From positions 32,452 through 96,451 of the forward strand of contig JAFGIP010000089.1 in assembly GCA_016929525.1 (NCBI GenBank): 64,000 nt of DNA. Reading direction: 5' to 3'. The translations under genes and the position numbers were made by a program. Source of the DNA: Bacteroidales bacterium. GTDB taxonomy: Bacteria; Bacteroidota; Bacteroidia; Bacteroidales; UBA10428. The notes under the pieces are model-generated. The model was given only the letters and a program-made list of their open reading frames with translations. It was not told the DNA's origin and did no database searches. Each line of letters opens with the position of its first letter. Positions within the stretch are counted from its first letter, which is position 1. Positions 46,340 to 54,400 of this stretch are shown here, piece after piece.

Positions 46340-46726
46340 TTATAGTGATTCAATAAATTTTCTGAGTTTTGACTGGATTTCTAATGCAACAGGTTGCAAT
46401 TCCTGATTCTCAATGGCCATCATTGAAGCAACAGGATCAATAACAGATACATCTATCTTATTACTGTCTTTTTCCTGGATAACTACATTACATGGTAACA
46501 TTAGTCCAATGTTTTCTTCAGTTCTTACTGCTTTATATGCATGAGCAGGACTGCATGCTCCCAAAATTTTATAGCGTCTGAAACTAACATCTAATTTTTC
46601 TTTAAACTTTTTGTCAAGGTCAATTTCAGAAACAATTCCAAGGCCGGATTCCTTAAGCTTTTCTTCAACTGTTTTTCGTCCCTGATCGAAGGTAATGTTC
46701 ACTGTCTTACTAAAAAAATAACTCAT
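46340..46726 (-). CDS. DUF302 domain protein
   Basis: A 128-residue small protein of the DUF302 family (TT1751-like fold). The pattern YFFSKTVNITFDQGRKTVEEKLK and ILGACSPAHAYKAV, then IGLMLPCNVVIQEKD, are characteristic. Function is unknown; relatives often occur beside thioredoxin, metal or sulfur-handling genes, as here. It carries two conserved cysteines (ACSP and LPCN) that could be redox-active or bind metal. It lies two bases after the methyltransferase stop, the last gene of a four-gene minus-strand run. Confidence 0.85.
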   Translation of the reverse strand: MSYFFSKTVNITFDQGRKTVEEKLKESGLGIVSEIDLDKKFKEKLDVSFRRYKILGACSPAHAYKAVRTEENIGLMLPCNVVIQEKDSNKIDVSVIDPVASMMAIENQELQPVALEIQSKLRKFIESL

Positions 46727-46728
46727 AA

Positions 46729-47325
46729 CTAATATGTTTTTTCAGCTTTCATTTGAATTATACTTGCTTTACCTTTATGAAATTCTCCTTCATCCAAATT
46801 AATCTCCTTTTCGAGAATTTCTTTTATATCCAGATTTTTAAAATCATCATGCAGTACCTGTTTGTTATAAAGCATATCTGGATTTTGCGGCCCTCCTGTT
46901 TTATATTTTATCTGATTTTTTGAAAAAACCTCCAGAATTATCTGTCCGCCGGGCGATAAAATATCAACCATTTTTTTATGCACTTTCGATCTGAAATCGG
47001 GTAAAAGGTGCATATAAATTATTGCAATATAATTGAATTTAATATCTGTATTCCAATACCTGATATCGGCGTTTTCATAAAGGATTTTTACATTCTTGTT
47101 CTTTGCTTTTCTTAAAGCCTTTTCCCTGGCAACTTCACTAAAATCTACAGCGTATACCTTAAAACCTTGCTGCGCCGCGAAAACTGCATTTCTGCCTTCA
47201 CCTTCTGCAGGTAAAAGTAAAGTACCCGGGGTAACCTTTCTGATGAATTCTGTAAAATATTCGTTTGGGATATCACCATAAACCAATCCATTTACAGAAT
47301 AACGTTCATTCCAGTGTTCTTTCAT
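46729..47325 (-). CDS. SAM-dependent methyltransferase (TehB/thiopurine-type)
   Basis: A 198-residue class I methyltransferase. The start WNERYSVNGLVYGDIPNEYF is typical of the TehB/Mtf-like small-molecule group. Motif I is LLPAEGEGRNAVFAA (about 36-50), with AVDFSEVAREKA as motif II and the acidic ENADIRYW next. The start is ATG 47325, which overlaps the upstream DUF6132 gene by 20 nt; a longer frame from 47388 adds a hydrophobic stretch that is that gene read out of frame. TehB acts on tellurite or selenite, but the substrate here is unknown. Context is redox/sulfur. Confidence 0.8.
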   Translation of the reverse strand: MKEHWNERYSVNGLVYGDIPNEYFTEFIRKVTPGTLLLPAEGEGRNAVFAAQQGFKVYAVDFSEVAREKALRKAKNKNVKILYENADIRYWNTDIKFNYIAIIYMHLLPDFRSKVHKKMVDILSPGGQIILEVFSKNQIKYKTGGPQNPDMLYNKQVLHDDFKNLDIKEILEKEINLDEGEFHKGKASIIQMKAEKTY

Positions 47326-47533
47326 GTTTTTGTTTCCGATGAAGTAAATCAGAAATACTATCACCGAGCAAATAGCCAGTAAGACCACCCAAAAAAGTAC
47401 TTGAATACCAATTTGACGTTATCGGACAAGTCCCGGAAGAGCATCCTATAAATCTCCAGTAAAGATACCCGCCCATAAGCCCGATGACTGCCAAAGTAAT
47501 GCTAATCAGGTTTTTTTTTATTTTTTTCTTCAT
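47306..47533 (-). CDS. DUF6132 small membrane protein
   Basis: A 75-residue protein with a helix at about 10-28 and a second, glycine-rich membrane segment at about 44-60. Between them is the conserved motif GCSSGTCPITSNWYSS (about 30-45), two cysteines in a CxxGxCPITxN pattern seen in the DUF6132 family and in small inner-membrane proteins linked to thioredoxins. The loop between the two helices could bind metal or take part in disulfide exchange; this is inference. It is 5 nt downstream of the thioredoxin gene and overlaps the methyltransferase start. Confidence 0.78.
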   Translation of the reverse strand: MKKKIKKNLISITLAVIGLMGGYLYWRFIGCSSGTCPITSNWYSSTFLGGLTGYLLGDSISDLLHRKQKHERTLE

Positions 47534-47538
47534 AAAAA

Positions 47539-47898
47539 TTAATTAACCTGTAATACATCTCCTATGGCTTTTCTGAATGTTTCTTTAGGTAAAGCACCCA
47601 TTGCCATTTGCGGTTGACCATCGACAGGGATGAATAATAAACTGGGTATACTTTGGATACCAAAGATTGAAGACAATTCTTTTTCTTGCTCTGTATCAAC
47701 TTTATAGATGGTTAATTTGTCACCATACTCTTCCTGGAGTTCTTCGAGTATAGGTGCTACTATTTTACAGGGGGCACACCAGTCAGCATAGAAGTCAATA
47801 ATTGCCGGACGTGTACCTTCGAATTTCCACTCCTTATTCATTTCGTAATTAAATACTTTCTCCTTAAATGTCTGAGATGTCAAATGTTCAAGTTTCAT
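47539..47898 (-). CDS. trxA: Thioredoxin (WCAPC), paralogue 1
   Basis: A 119-residue cytoplasmic thioredoxin with active site WCAPC (Cys41, Cys44), preceded by IIDFYAD and followed by the cis-Pro loop SIPSLLFIP. ATG 47898 is chosen over 47946 because the extra 16 residues are unconserved and the second thioredoxin in this window begins equivalently. The two share an unusual N-terminal run (about residues 10-28, with VFNYE and NKEWKFEG), so they are paralogues. This copy leads the DUF6132-methyltransferase-DUF302 operon. Confidence 0.9.
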   Translation of the reverse strand: MKLEHLTSQTFKEKVFNYEMNKEWKFEGTRPAIIDFYADWCAPCKIVAPILEELQEEYGDKLTIYKVDTEQEKELSSIFGIQSIPSLLFIPVDGQPQMAMGALPKETFRKAIGDVLQVN

Positions 47899-48081
47899 AA
47901 TACGATAATTTTTTAATTTGTGATATATTTTCAAATAATATACCAAAAAATCTAAATATGTAAATATATAGATTTAAACTTAGCTAATGGATTAAAAAAC
48001 AGTCATTTATCATATAGAATAACAGAGATTATCTTTATGACATACTGTTGTCTTCCAGATTATTAACTGTATTCTTAATAT

Positions 48082-48111
48082 TTTGTTCTATAATTTTTAC
48101 AATTATATTTG
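48082..48111 (+). promoter_or_regulatory. Bacteroidota promoter (-33 TTTG, -7 TATATTTG) for S4 gene
   Basis: TTTG at 48082-48085 and TATATTTG at 48104-48111 are separated by 18 nt, one short of the usual 19-21. The box ends 17 nt before the ATG, predicting a very short leader. Confidence 0.55.
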
Positions 48112-48128
48112 ATAAATGGTAAATACAC

Positions 48129-48341
48129 ATGAGTGTTAAAAAGTTCACACTTCAGGGAGAATATATTGAACTGATTAAGCTTTTAAAATATTTGAATATT
48201 GCTGAAAATGGGGCTCATGCCAAGTGGATGGTGGATGAAGGTTTGGTAATTCTGAATGGCATTAAAGAAAATAGAAAAAGAGCAAAAATAAGATCGGATG
48301 ATGTAATACAAGTTGGTGAATGGATAATTGAGGTAAGCTGA
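48129..48341 (+). CDS. S4-like RNA-binding protein (YbcJ/YaaA type)
   Basis: A 70-residue protein consisting of one S4 RNA-binding domain. The pattern IELIKLLKYLNIAENGAHAKWMVDEGLVILNG followed by basic ENRKRAKIRSDD matches the YbcJ-type small S4 proteins, here split into two visible halves at about residues 13-28 and 29-45. It probably binds structured RNA or ribosomes; no specific role is known. It is a single-gene unit with its own promoter. Confidence 0.85.
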   Translation: MSVKKFTLQGEYIELIKLLKYLNIAENGAHAKWMVDEGLVILNGIKENRKRAKIRSDDVIQVGEWIIEVS

Positions 48342-48388
48342 TCTAATAAGGATAGGTTGCGAGTATATTTATTTATTCTGAGATCATT

Positions 48389-49738
48389 TTAGAATGTTAA
48401 AGTAAAAACTGTTTCGGGAGGTTGTGAATAAGCGGTAATAGTACCATTATGTAAACGCATTATTTGTCTTGACAACGCCAGTCCAATACCTGAGCCTGAA
48501 GTTTTTGTAGTAAAAAAAGGTATAAATATTTTTTCAAGTACATCAGGTAATATACCGGGACCATTATCAGCTACCTGCATCGTGAATCGACCTCTTTTGT
48601 TATAAAATGCCTGTAATTTTATTTCTGCATTCTTTGTCTTGTTCAAAGCCTGTATAGAATTTCTGACAAGGTTAATCAAGACCTGTTCTATCAATTGTTC
48701 ATCAGCAGTAATTTCAACTTTTTCGGGTTCAACCTTCACTTGTAAGTTAATATTATGTTTTATAATCTCATCATCCATTAAATGTTTAATATTCTGGAAG
48801 ATATTACTTACATGAACCATCTTAAAGTTAGGATTTGGAATTCTTGTCAGGTTTCTGTACGTATCAACGAAATGCAACAAACCATTACTCCGTTTATTTA
48901 TTGTTTGAAGAGCTTTCTCCATCTCTTTCAAACTGTCATTATCAACCGTGGTTTGTCCGTCTGGTTTATATGAATAGCCATTTAAGATATTATGTACAGT
49001 TGATGATAAGCTTGCGATAGGTGTAATCGAGTTCATAATTTCGTGTGTCAGCACCCTGATTAATTTTTGCCATGCTTCTGTTTCCTGTTCTTCCAGTACA
49101 TTTTGAATATCTTTAATCGTAACGAGTGTTATTACTTTGTCTTTTACCTTAATTGTTGTAGCGTAAATTGCGAGTTGCAGAAAATCATCCTCCTCGTATA
49201 TCTTAACGAGTTTACTTTCACCAGGCTTAATTTGAAATAATACCTCAACAAGTTCATGACTCATTTTTTCAAGTCCTTTTATATTTGTTATCCCGGAAAT
49301 CTGAAAAAGCTTTTTTGCTGATTTATTAATTAGTTCAATCGTACCATCGTTCTGATAAGCAATAAGACTGACATCAATATTCTGGAGTATTGTTTGTAAA
49401 TAATAGAAGTGCTCTTCTTTTTCTGAGCGTACTTTTTGAAAATCATTAATTACCTCATTAAAGACTGTGTTTAATTCATTGAATGATGACCCCATTCCTT
49501 CCATATTAAAACTTCTGGTAAATTCGCTGAAGCGTATTGATTCCAGAAAGGCAGTAAGTTCCCGGTTGGTTTTATCGATATATCGAACCAATGACGTAAC
49601 CTGAAAAATGATAAATGCACCAACTATAATAGGTGTGAAAATGTAATTGGTCGAGAAAGAATAATAAAATAAAAATATTGATATGATTAGTATTATAACC
49701 CTAATTATCAGGTTAAATCTAAAGTTTTTAAAGATCAT
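48389..49738 (-). CDS. NtrY-like membrane sensor histidine kinase
   Basis: A 449-residue kinase. Two closely spaced membrane helices at the N-terminus (about 9-27 and 32-50) leave almost no periplasmic domain, so the signal is probably membrane or cytoplasmic. A PAS domain covers about 115-215. The phospho-acceptor His232 lies in LTHEIMNSITPI, and the ATPase domain has LVRNSIQAL (N box), DNGPGI and TKTSGSGIGLALSRQI. It overlaps the upstream regulator gene by 11 nt, so the two are a cognate pair. NtrY homologues often pair with NtrC/NtrX-type regulators. Confidence 0.92.
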   Translation of the reverse strand: MIFKNFRFNLIIRVIILIISIFLFYYSFSTNYIFTPIIVGAFIIFQVTSLVRYIDKTNRELTAFLESIRFSEFTRSFNMEGMGSSFNELNTVFNEVINDFQKVRSEKEEHFYYLQTILQNIDVSLIAYQNDGTIELINKSAKKLFQISGITNIKGLEKMSHELVEVLFQIKPGESKLVKIYEEDDFLQLAIYATTIKVKDKVITLVTIKDIQNVLEEQETEAWQKLIRVLTHEIMNSITPIASLSSTVHNILNGYSYKPDGQTTVDNDSLKEMEKALQTINKRSNGLLHFVDTYRNLTRIPNPNFKMVHVSNIFQNIKHLMDDEIIKHNINLQVKVEPEKVEITADEQLIEQVLINLVRNSIQALNKTKNAEIKLQAFYNKRGRFTMQVADNGPGILPDVLEKIFIPFFTTKTSGSGIGLALSRQIMRLHNGTITAYSQPPETVFTLTF

Positions 49739-51104
49739 ATTTCTCCATTCTTCGATACAGTGATGTTCGTGTTAGCCCCAATTCTTTAGCTGCCTGTGTA
49801 ATATTTCCCTGGTTTTGTTTAAGTACCTTAATAATTATTTTCTTTTCAATTTCATCTAGGTTGTAATTATCCAATTCAACATCGTTTTGTTTTCCTCTGC
49901 TCGATGAAAGATGAAAATCATCAGGTTCAAGTATATTTGAGTCACACATAATAACAGCACGTTCCAAAGCGTGTTGAAGTTCCCTGACATTCCCGGGCCA
50001 GGAATACAGGTTGAGCTTTTTTAACGCGATAGGGCTAAGTCTTGAAATATTCTTTTTATATTTTTTAGAATAAATTTTTAAGAAATGATCTGCCAGTATA
50101 CCGATATCACCAGTTCGTTCGCGTAATGGGGGTAAATGAATCTCTACGGTATTTATTCTGTAAAGCAGGTCTTGTCTGAACTTACCTTCTTCCACCATTT
50201 GATGGATATTGTTATTTGTAGCACAAATTAACCTTACATCGATAGGAGTAGGTTTTGTTGCCCCGACCCTTGTTATTTCCCTTCGTTCTATGGCTGTTAA
50301 AAGTTTTACCTGAAGCGGAAGAGACAAATTTCCGATTTCGTCGAGGAACAGCGTTCCGTTAGAAGCTACTTCAAATCTTCCTGGTTTATCTCCTTTTGCA
50401 TCAGTAAATGCTCCTTTTACATATCCAAATAATTCACTTTCGAATAAGGTTTCTGTAATTGAACCCAGGTCAACACTAATACATACTTCATCTTTTCTCG
50501 ATGAATTCCTGCAAAGAGCTCTGGCTACAAGTTCTTTTCCTGTTCCATTTTCACCAAGAATAAGGACATTTGCATCGGTTTTTGCGACTTTTGAAATGGT
50601 ACTGAAAACTTCTTTCATTTCCGGTGAGTCACCGATAAAGTCATGAAAAGGTCTGTCAATTATTTCACACAATTCCTGCTGTCTTGATTTTAAATGACCA
50701 GCTTCCAGCTTTGTTCTTCTCAGACTAACAGCCGATGAAAGTGTTGCCAGTAATTTTTCATTCTGCCATGGTTTCAAAACAAAATCTGTTGCCCCGGCTT
50801 TAATCGCTTTAACGGCTTTCTCTGCATCGCCGTATGCTGTTATGAAAACTATAACAGCTTGCGGATCAATTGTAAGAATTCGTTTTAACCAATCAAAACC
50901 TTCCTGTCCGCTACTTGCATCCTGACTGAAGTTCATGTCAAGCATAATAACATCAAAATCTTCCTTTTTCAAATATTCAGGAATCTGATCGGGGTTATTA
51001 ACTGTTGTTATCGATTCAGTATGAGGTTTTAAAAATAACTTTAATGCAAACAGAATATCCTCGTTATCGTCTACAACAAGTATCCGGCCTTTCTTTTCAG
51101 ACAT
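49728..51104 (-). CDS. NtrC-type sigma-54-dependent response regulator
   Basis: A 458-residue three-domain activator. The receiver has Asp12-Asp13 and phospho-acceptor Asp56 (IMLDMNFS), with Lys111 in LKPW. The AAA+ domain holds Walker A GENGTGKE (184-191) and the sigma-54 contact loop GAFTDA (231-236), so it drives RNA polymerase with sigma-54. The C-terminal Fis-type helix-turn-helix is NITQAAKELGLTRTSLYRRM. It is transcribed with the sensor gene. The 239-bp divergent spacer before the ABC-TolC genes is a likely target, although I could not find a consensus -24/-12 site there. Confidence 0.95.
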   Translation of the reverse strand: MSEKKGRILVVDDNEDILFALKLFLKPHTESITTVNNPDQIPEYLKKEDFDVIMLDMNFSQDASSGQEGFDWLKRILTIDPQAVIVFITAYGDAEKAVKAIKAGATDFVLKPWQNEKLLATLSSAVSLRRTKLEAGHLKSRQQELCEIIDRPFHDFIGDSPEMKEVFSTISKVAKTDANVLILGENGTGKELVARALCRNSSRKDEVCISVDLGSITETLFESELFGYVKGAFTDAKGDKPGRFEVASNGTLFLDEIGNLSLPLQVKLLTAIERREITRVGATKPTPIDVRLICATNNNIHQMVEEGKFRQDLLYRINTVEIHLPPLRERTGDIGILADHFLKIYSKKYKKNISRLSPIALKKLNLYSWPGNVRELQHALERAVIMCDSNILEPDDFHLSSSRGKQNDVELDNYNLDEIEKKIIIKVLKQNQGNITQAAKELGLTRTSLYRRMEKYDL

Positions 51105-51343
51105 TTTTTATAATATAATTTATTTATAGAAAGACATATATATTTAATTAGTGCGTCTTTCAACTTATAATAATCATTAAAAACAAATGTAATGATTTTT
51201 ATTAATGTTCGGAATCGTACTGTTTTGTAGCAATATCGAACAATTATTAGTTTAAATAAAAAGCCATAAAAAATTGCAAATCAAAGCTATAATTCATCCG
51301 GCATGAAAAATGCTAAATCAGGGAAACAAAGTAAAATAAAACC

Positions 51344-52036
51344 ATGCTTAGAACTGAAGAATTAACTAAAACATTTAGATCAGAAGAAGTTGAAACAATA
51401 GCTCTTTCTAAAGTGAATTTAGCGGTTGAGGAAGGTGAGTTTGTCTCTGTCATGGGACCGTCAGGGTGTGGTAAAACAACTTTACTTAATATTCTTGGTT
51501 TACTGGATAGTCCTACACAAGGAAAATACTGGCTTAATGGTATAGAAGTATCGAGGCTTTCAGAACTTAAGCGAACGCGCATACGTCGAGGTAATATTGG
51601 TTTTGTTTTTCAAAGTTTCAACCTCATAGAAGAACTTTCGGTATATCATAATGTTGAATTGCCTTTGCTTTATATGGGTGTATCATCAGGCGAAAGAAAA
51701 AGAAGAGTTAATGAGGTACTGGATCAGGTTAAAATTTCGCACCGAAAAAAGAATTTTCCGAGACAACTTTCCGGAGGTCAGCAACAAAGGGTAGCCATAG
51801 CCCGTGCAGTGGTTTCAAGACCAAAATTGATTCTTGCGGACGAACCTACTGGAAACCTGGATTCTGTGAATGGCGAGGAGATTATGAGTTTACTTACACA
51901 GCTTAATAACGATGGTACTACGATTGTAATGGTCACGCATTCATCTGCCGATGCAGACAAGGCGCATAGAATAATTCAGTTATTCGATGGTCATATTATT
52001 ACTGAGAGAATTAAAAAAGCAATGCAAATTGGTTGA
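51344..52036 (+). CDS. ABC transporter ATPase (LolD/MacB-type)
   Basis: A 230-residue ATP-binding protein. Walker A is GPSGCGKTT (38-46), the signature is LSGGQQQR (about 144-151) and Walker B is LILADEPTGNLDS, the last being typical of the MacB/LolD/FtsE class that works with FtsX-like mechanotransmission permeases. No permease gene is beside it, so it may serve a permease encoded elsewhere. It is divergent from a sigma-54 activator gene, and a 93-residue protein and TolC follow. RBS and start are normal; ATG 51344 is the only reasonable choice. Confidence 0.92.
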   Translation: MLRTEELTKTFRSEEVETIALSKVNLAVEEGEFVSVMGPSGCGKTTLLNILGLLDSPTQGKYWLNGIEVSRLSELKRTRIRRGNIGFVFQSFNLIEELSVYHNVELPLLYMGVSSGERKRRVNEVLDQVKISHRKKNFPRQLSGGQQQRVAIARAVVSRPKLILADEPTGNLDSVNGEEIMSLLTQLNNDGTTIVMVTHSSADADKAHRIIQLFDGHIITERIKKAMQIG

Positions 52037-52038
52037 TT

Positions 52039-52320
52039 ATGAGAAGTATTTGTATACCGGTTAAAGGCATCTCAGAAGGTGATATTGCTGAGGTTGAGGT
52101 TAGAGTTCTCAAATCTGATCTGGTTTGGAAATACAGGTTAGAGTCTTTTAAATTACCTAATACCGGTAAATCACCCAGCGATACAATTAAAAGAATTGAC
52201 AGCCTTCGTAAGTTGATAAAGGAATATGATCAGTCATGGGAATTAATACAAATTCTGGATACCATAGAAGCATCAGAATACGTTCATATACTTTACAGAA
52301 AGAAAACAAAAAACGATTAA
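52039..52320 (+). CDS. Small unknown protein in ABC-TolC operon
   Basis: A 93-residue protein I do not recognise. ATG 52039 lies three bases after the ATPase stop; a TTG at 52033 would overlap it. There is no signal peptide or membrane helix. The N-terminal half looks beta-rich (ICIPVKGISEGDIAEVEVRV) and the C-terminal half helical with many charges (PSDTIKRIDSLRKLIKEYD), suggesting a small cytoplasmic adaptor or regulator. Its place between an ATPase and TolC gene implies a role in that export system, but this is inference only. Confidence 0.6.
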   Translation: MRSICIPVKGISEGDIAEVEVRVLKSDLVWKYRLESFKLPNTGKSPSDTIKRIDSLRKLIKEYDQSWELIQILDTIEASEYVHILYRKKTKND

Positions 52321-52342
52321 TATATTTTAATAGGTCATAATT

Positions 52343-53671
52343 ATGAAAATAAAGTATTTACTGTTAATCCCAATAGCACTGATACAATTGCCGGGGTTTT
52401 CTCAAAAAACATGGACATTAGAAGATTGTATAACTTATGCACACGATAATAATTTACAAATAAAACGACAGCAGTTGCAGGCAGAGATAGCCGACAATAA
52501 TTATTTTCAGTCATATCTTAATATTGCTCCTGATATAAATGCACATATGGGCTTTAGTTACAATGATGGTTATGCTATCGATCCGCTTACAAATAATTTT
52601 ATCGATAACGAAACCAGAAATGATAATTACTCTGTAACAACAAACCTTAATATTTTCAACGGCTTACAAATCTATAATAACATTAAGAAAAACCAATACA
52701 ACACATTGGCCAGCATACAGAATGTGGAAAAAGAAAAGATTGAACTCACACTGGAAATTTCCACAGCATATCTTGTTATCTTATTCCAGAAGGAATTACT
52801 TGAGGTAAACAAGAATCAACTTAGTGTTACAGAATTACAGGTTGACAGAACATCTAAATTGTATGAAGCAGGATCTGTAGCAAAGGGAGATCTGTTGGAA
52901 ATTAAGTCTCAGCTTGCCAACGAAAAGCTTAATGTTACAAATGCACAAAATGAGTTAAATCTGGCATATCTGAATTTAACTCAGTTGTTGGATCTGGATT
53001 CGGTCGGAGGTTTTAATATTTTAATACCTGATACAGTTCAACCTGACATTTATACTTCGATTGTATCTGCAAATGAAATATATGCAGATGCTCTTGAATA
53101 CCTGCCGCATATTAAAAGAGCAGAGTATGCTTTAGAGAGTTATAAAAGGGATCTTGCAATTCAGCGAGGAAAAAGAAGTCCTCAATTGTATTTAAGTGGT
53201 AACTGGCGTACAGGATATTCATCAAACCTAAAGGACCAATTTGATCAGAATTATCAGGATCAGATAAGCGGAAATGAAAACAGGACAGTAAGTGCAGGAA
53301 TAGTAATTCCAATCTTTAATAACTGGCAGGTCAATAATTCTATAAGTAATGCTAAAATAATGGTTTCGGATGCTGAACTGCAGTTGGATCTGACAAAGCA
53401 GGATCTTTATAAACAAATTCAGCAGGCGCATAATGATGCTGTATCGGCGAAAGAAAAATATTTAGCAGCCAGTGAAGCTGCGAACTCATACAGGGAATCT
53501 TTTAAATATACAGAGCAAAAATTCAATGTTGGAATCGTAAACTCAGTTGAATATAATATTGCCAAGAATAATCTTACAAAGGCAGAATCAGATTTAGCTC
53601 AGGCTAAGTATGAATATATTTTTCAGACAAAAATTCTTGATTTTTACAGGGGTATTCCTATTACATTATAA
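52343..53671 (+). CDS. TolC-family outer-membrane efflux protein
   Basis: A 442-residue exported protein with a signal peptide (to about residue 20, LPGFSQ). It has two OEP repeats of long helices: one opens with WTLEDCITYAHDNNLQIKRQQ split across residues 23-42, and the other runs with FNVGIVNSVEYNIAKNNL near the C-terminus. The length and coiled-coil periodicity match the TolC/OprM family, which forms the outer-membrane duct of tripartite pumps. No membrane-fusion gene lies in this locus. A terminator hairpin follows 27 nt after the stop. Confidence 0.92.
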   Translation: MKIKYLLLIPIALIQLPGFSQKTWTLEDCITYAHDNNLQIKRQQLQAEIADNNYFQSYLNIAPDINAHMGFSYNDGYAIDPLTNNFIDNETRNDNYSVTTNLNIFNGLQIYNNIKKNQYNTLASIQNVEKEKIELTLEISTAYLVILFQKELLEVNKNQLSVTELQVDRTSKLYEAGSVAKGDLLEIKSQLANEKLNVTNAQNELNLAYLNLTQLLDLDSVGGFNILIPDTVQPDIYTSIVSANEIYADALEYLPHIKRAEYALESYKRDLAIQRGKRSPQLYLSGNWRTGYSSNLKDQFDQNYQDQISGNENRTVSAGIVIPIFNNWQVNNSISNAKIMVSDAELQLDLTKQDLYKQIQQAHNDAVSAKEKYLAASEAANSYRESFKYTEQKFNVGIVNSVEYNIAKNNLTKAESDLAQAKYEYIFQTKILDFYRGIPITL

Positions 53672-53697
53672 GACAACAAATAAAGTCAGCTAGCAAT

Positions 53698-53727
53698 GGC
53701 CTGTGAAGAAAATTTACAGGCCTTTTT
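53698..53727 (+). terminator. Rho-independent terminator after TolC gene
   Basis: GGCCTGT at 53698-53704 pairs with ACAGGCC at 53716-53722 and is followed by TTTTTC on the plus strand. Its right arm overlaps the last codons of the convergent GNAT gene. Confidence 0.8.
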
Positions 53728-54214
53728 CAAAACAGGCATATGGTATTTTTTGAAAATCGGAATGGAAAGTTCCTGCCTTACCGTAATCTTTCGATTCGAA
53801 AAATTTTTCATTTAAAGGATAACTATCCAGTACATCGAGTCTTACACCTTTAAAATTATGTTCTTTTGCAAAGTTTTCGGCAAAGCCAATAAGTTGTTCT
53901 CCGATATTTGCTTCCTGCCATAACGGATGAATGGCAAATCTTTTTACATATAATATTTTTTCATTCTCCAGTTTCCACTTAATGTCTTTATATTCTTCAG
54001 GTATCTCATCAGAAAGGTTTATCATACCTTGCACAATACCCAGATCGGTATATAAATATAAAGTACCTTTTTCAATGTCATTTTTAATTAACTCAGGACT
54101 TGGATGCGCTGAATTCCAATGTTTAAATCCTTTACTGTTCATGTCCTTCACGCACTGCTTGAGTAAAAATAGAATGTCAACAAGATCCTGCGGTTGTGCC
54201 TGTATTATTTTCAT
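53714..54214 (-). CDS. GNAT family N-acetyltransferase
   Basis: A 166-residue protein of the GNAT fold. The N-terminus IIQAQPQDLVDILFLLKQC is the first strand and helix; strand 4 is ILYVKRFAIHPLWQ (about 88-101), followed by the acetyl-CoA pyrophosphate loop EANIGEQLI, which is a loosened form of the Q/RxxGxG motif. NEKFFESKDYGKAGTF completes the fold. Substrates of this family range from small amines to proteins and antibiotics; none is indicated here. Its 3' end overlaps the terminator of the convergent TolC gene. Confidence 0.78.
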   Translation of the reverse strand: MKIIQAQPQDLVDILFLLKQCVKDMNSKGFKHWNSAHPSPELIKNDIEKGTLYLYTDLGIVQGMINLSDEIPEEYKDIKWKLENEKILYVKRFAIHPLWQEANIGEQLIGFAENFAKEHNFKGVRLDVLDSYPLNEKFFESKDYGKAGTFHSDFQKIPYACFEKGL

Positions 54215-54379
54215 CTGAAAAATAACTTACCTTATTTGTAAATAGGTTACCTAATTAAATTTAATAAAGATATTTCAAAAAAACTCTCGTCACAAGAATA
54301 AATTGTAAAAGTAACTACTAAGCAATTATCAGGCAAAGGATTCGTTAAATTAAAAATATCTTTAACAATGGGAATTCAT

Positions 54380-54387
54380 TACATTTG
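54380..54387 (+). promoter_or_regulatory. Bacteroidota -7 promoter box (beta-helix lipoprotein)
   Basis: TACATTTG followed by C lies 14 nt before ATG 54401, inside the longer frame beginning at 54368. It supports the shorter start, which also leaves a proper lipoprotein signal. Confidence 0.5.
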
Positions 54388-54400
54388 CAGAAAAATAAAA

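Noticed and set aside
46729..47388. Methyltransferase with a membrane helix at the N-terminus
   Set aside because: The hydrophobic segment is the out-of-frame reading of the DUF6132 gene; the family begins at ATG 47325.
51105..51343. Sigma-54 -24/-12 promoter in the spacer before the ABC ATPase
   Set aside because: I looked for GG-N10-GC type sites on both strands; the nearest candidate (around 51262-51277) has CC in place of GG, so none is claimed.
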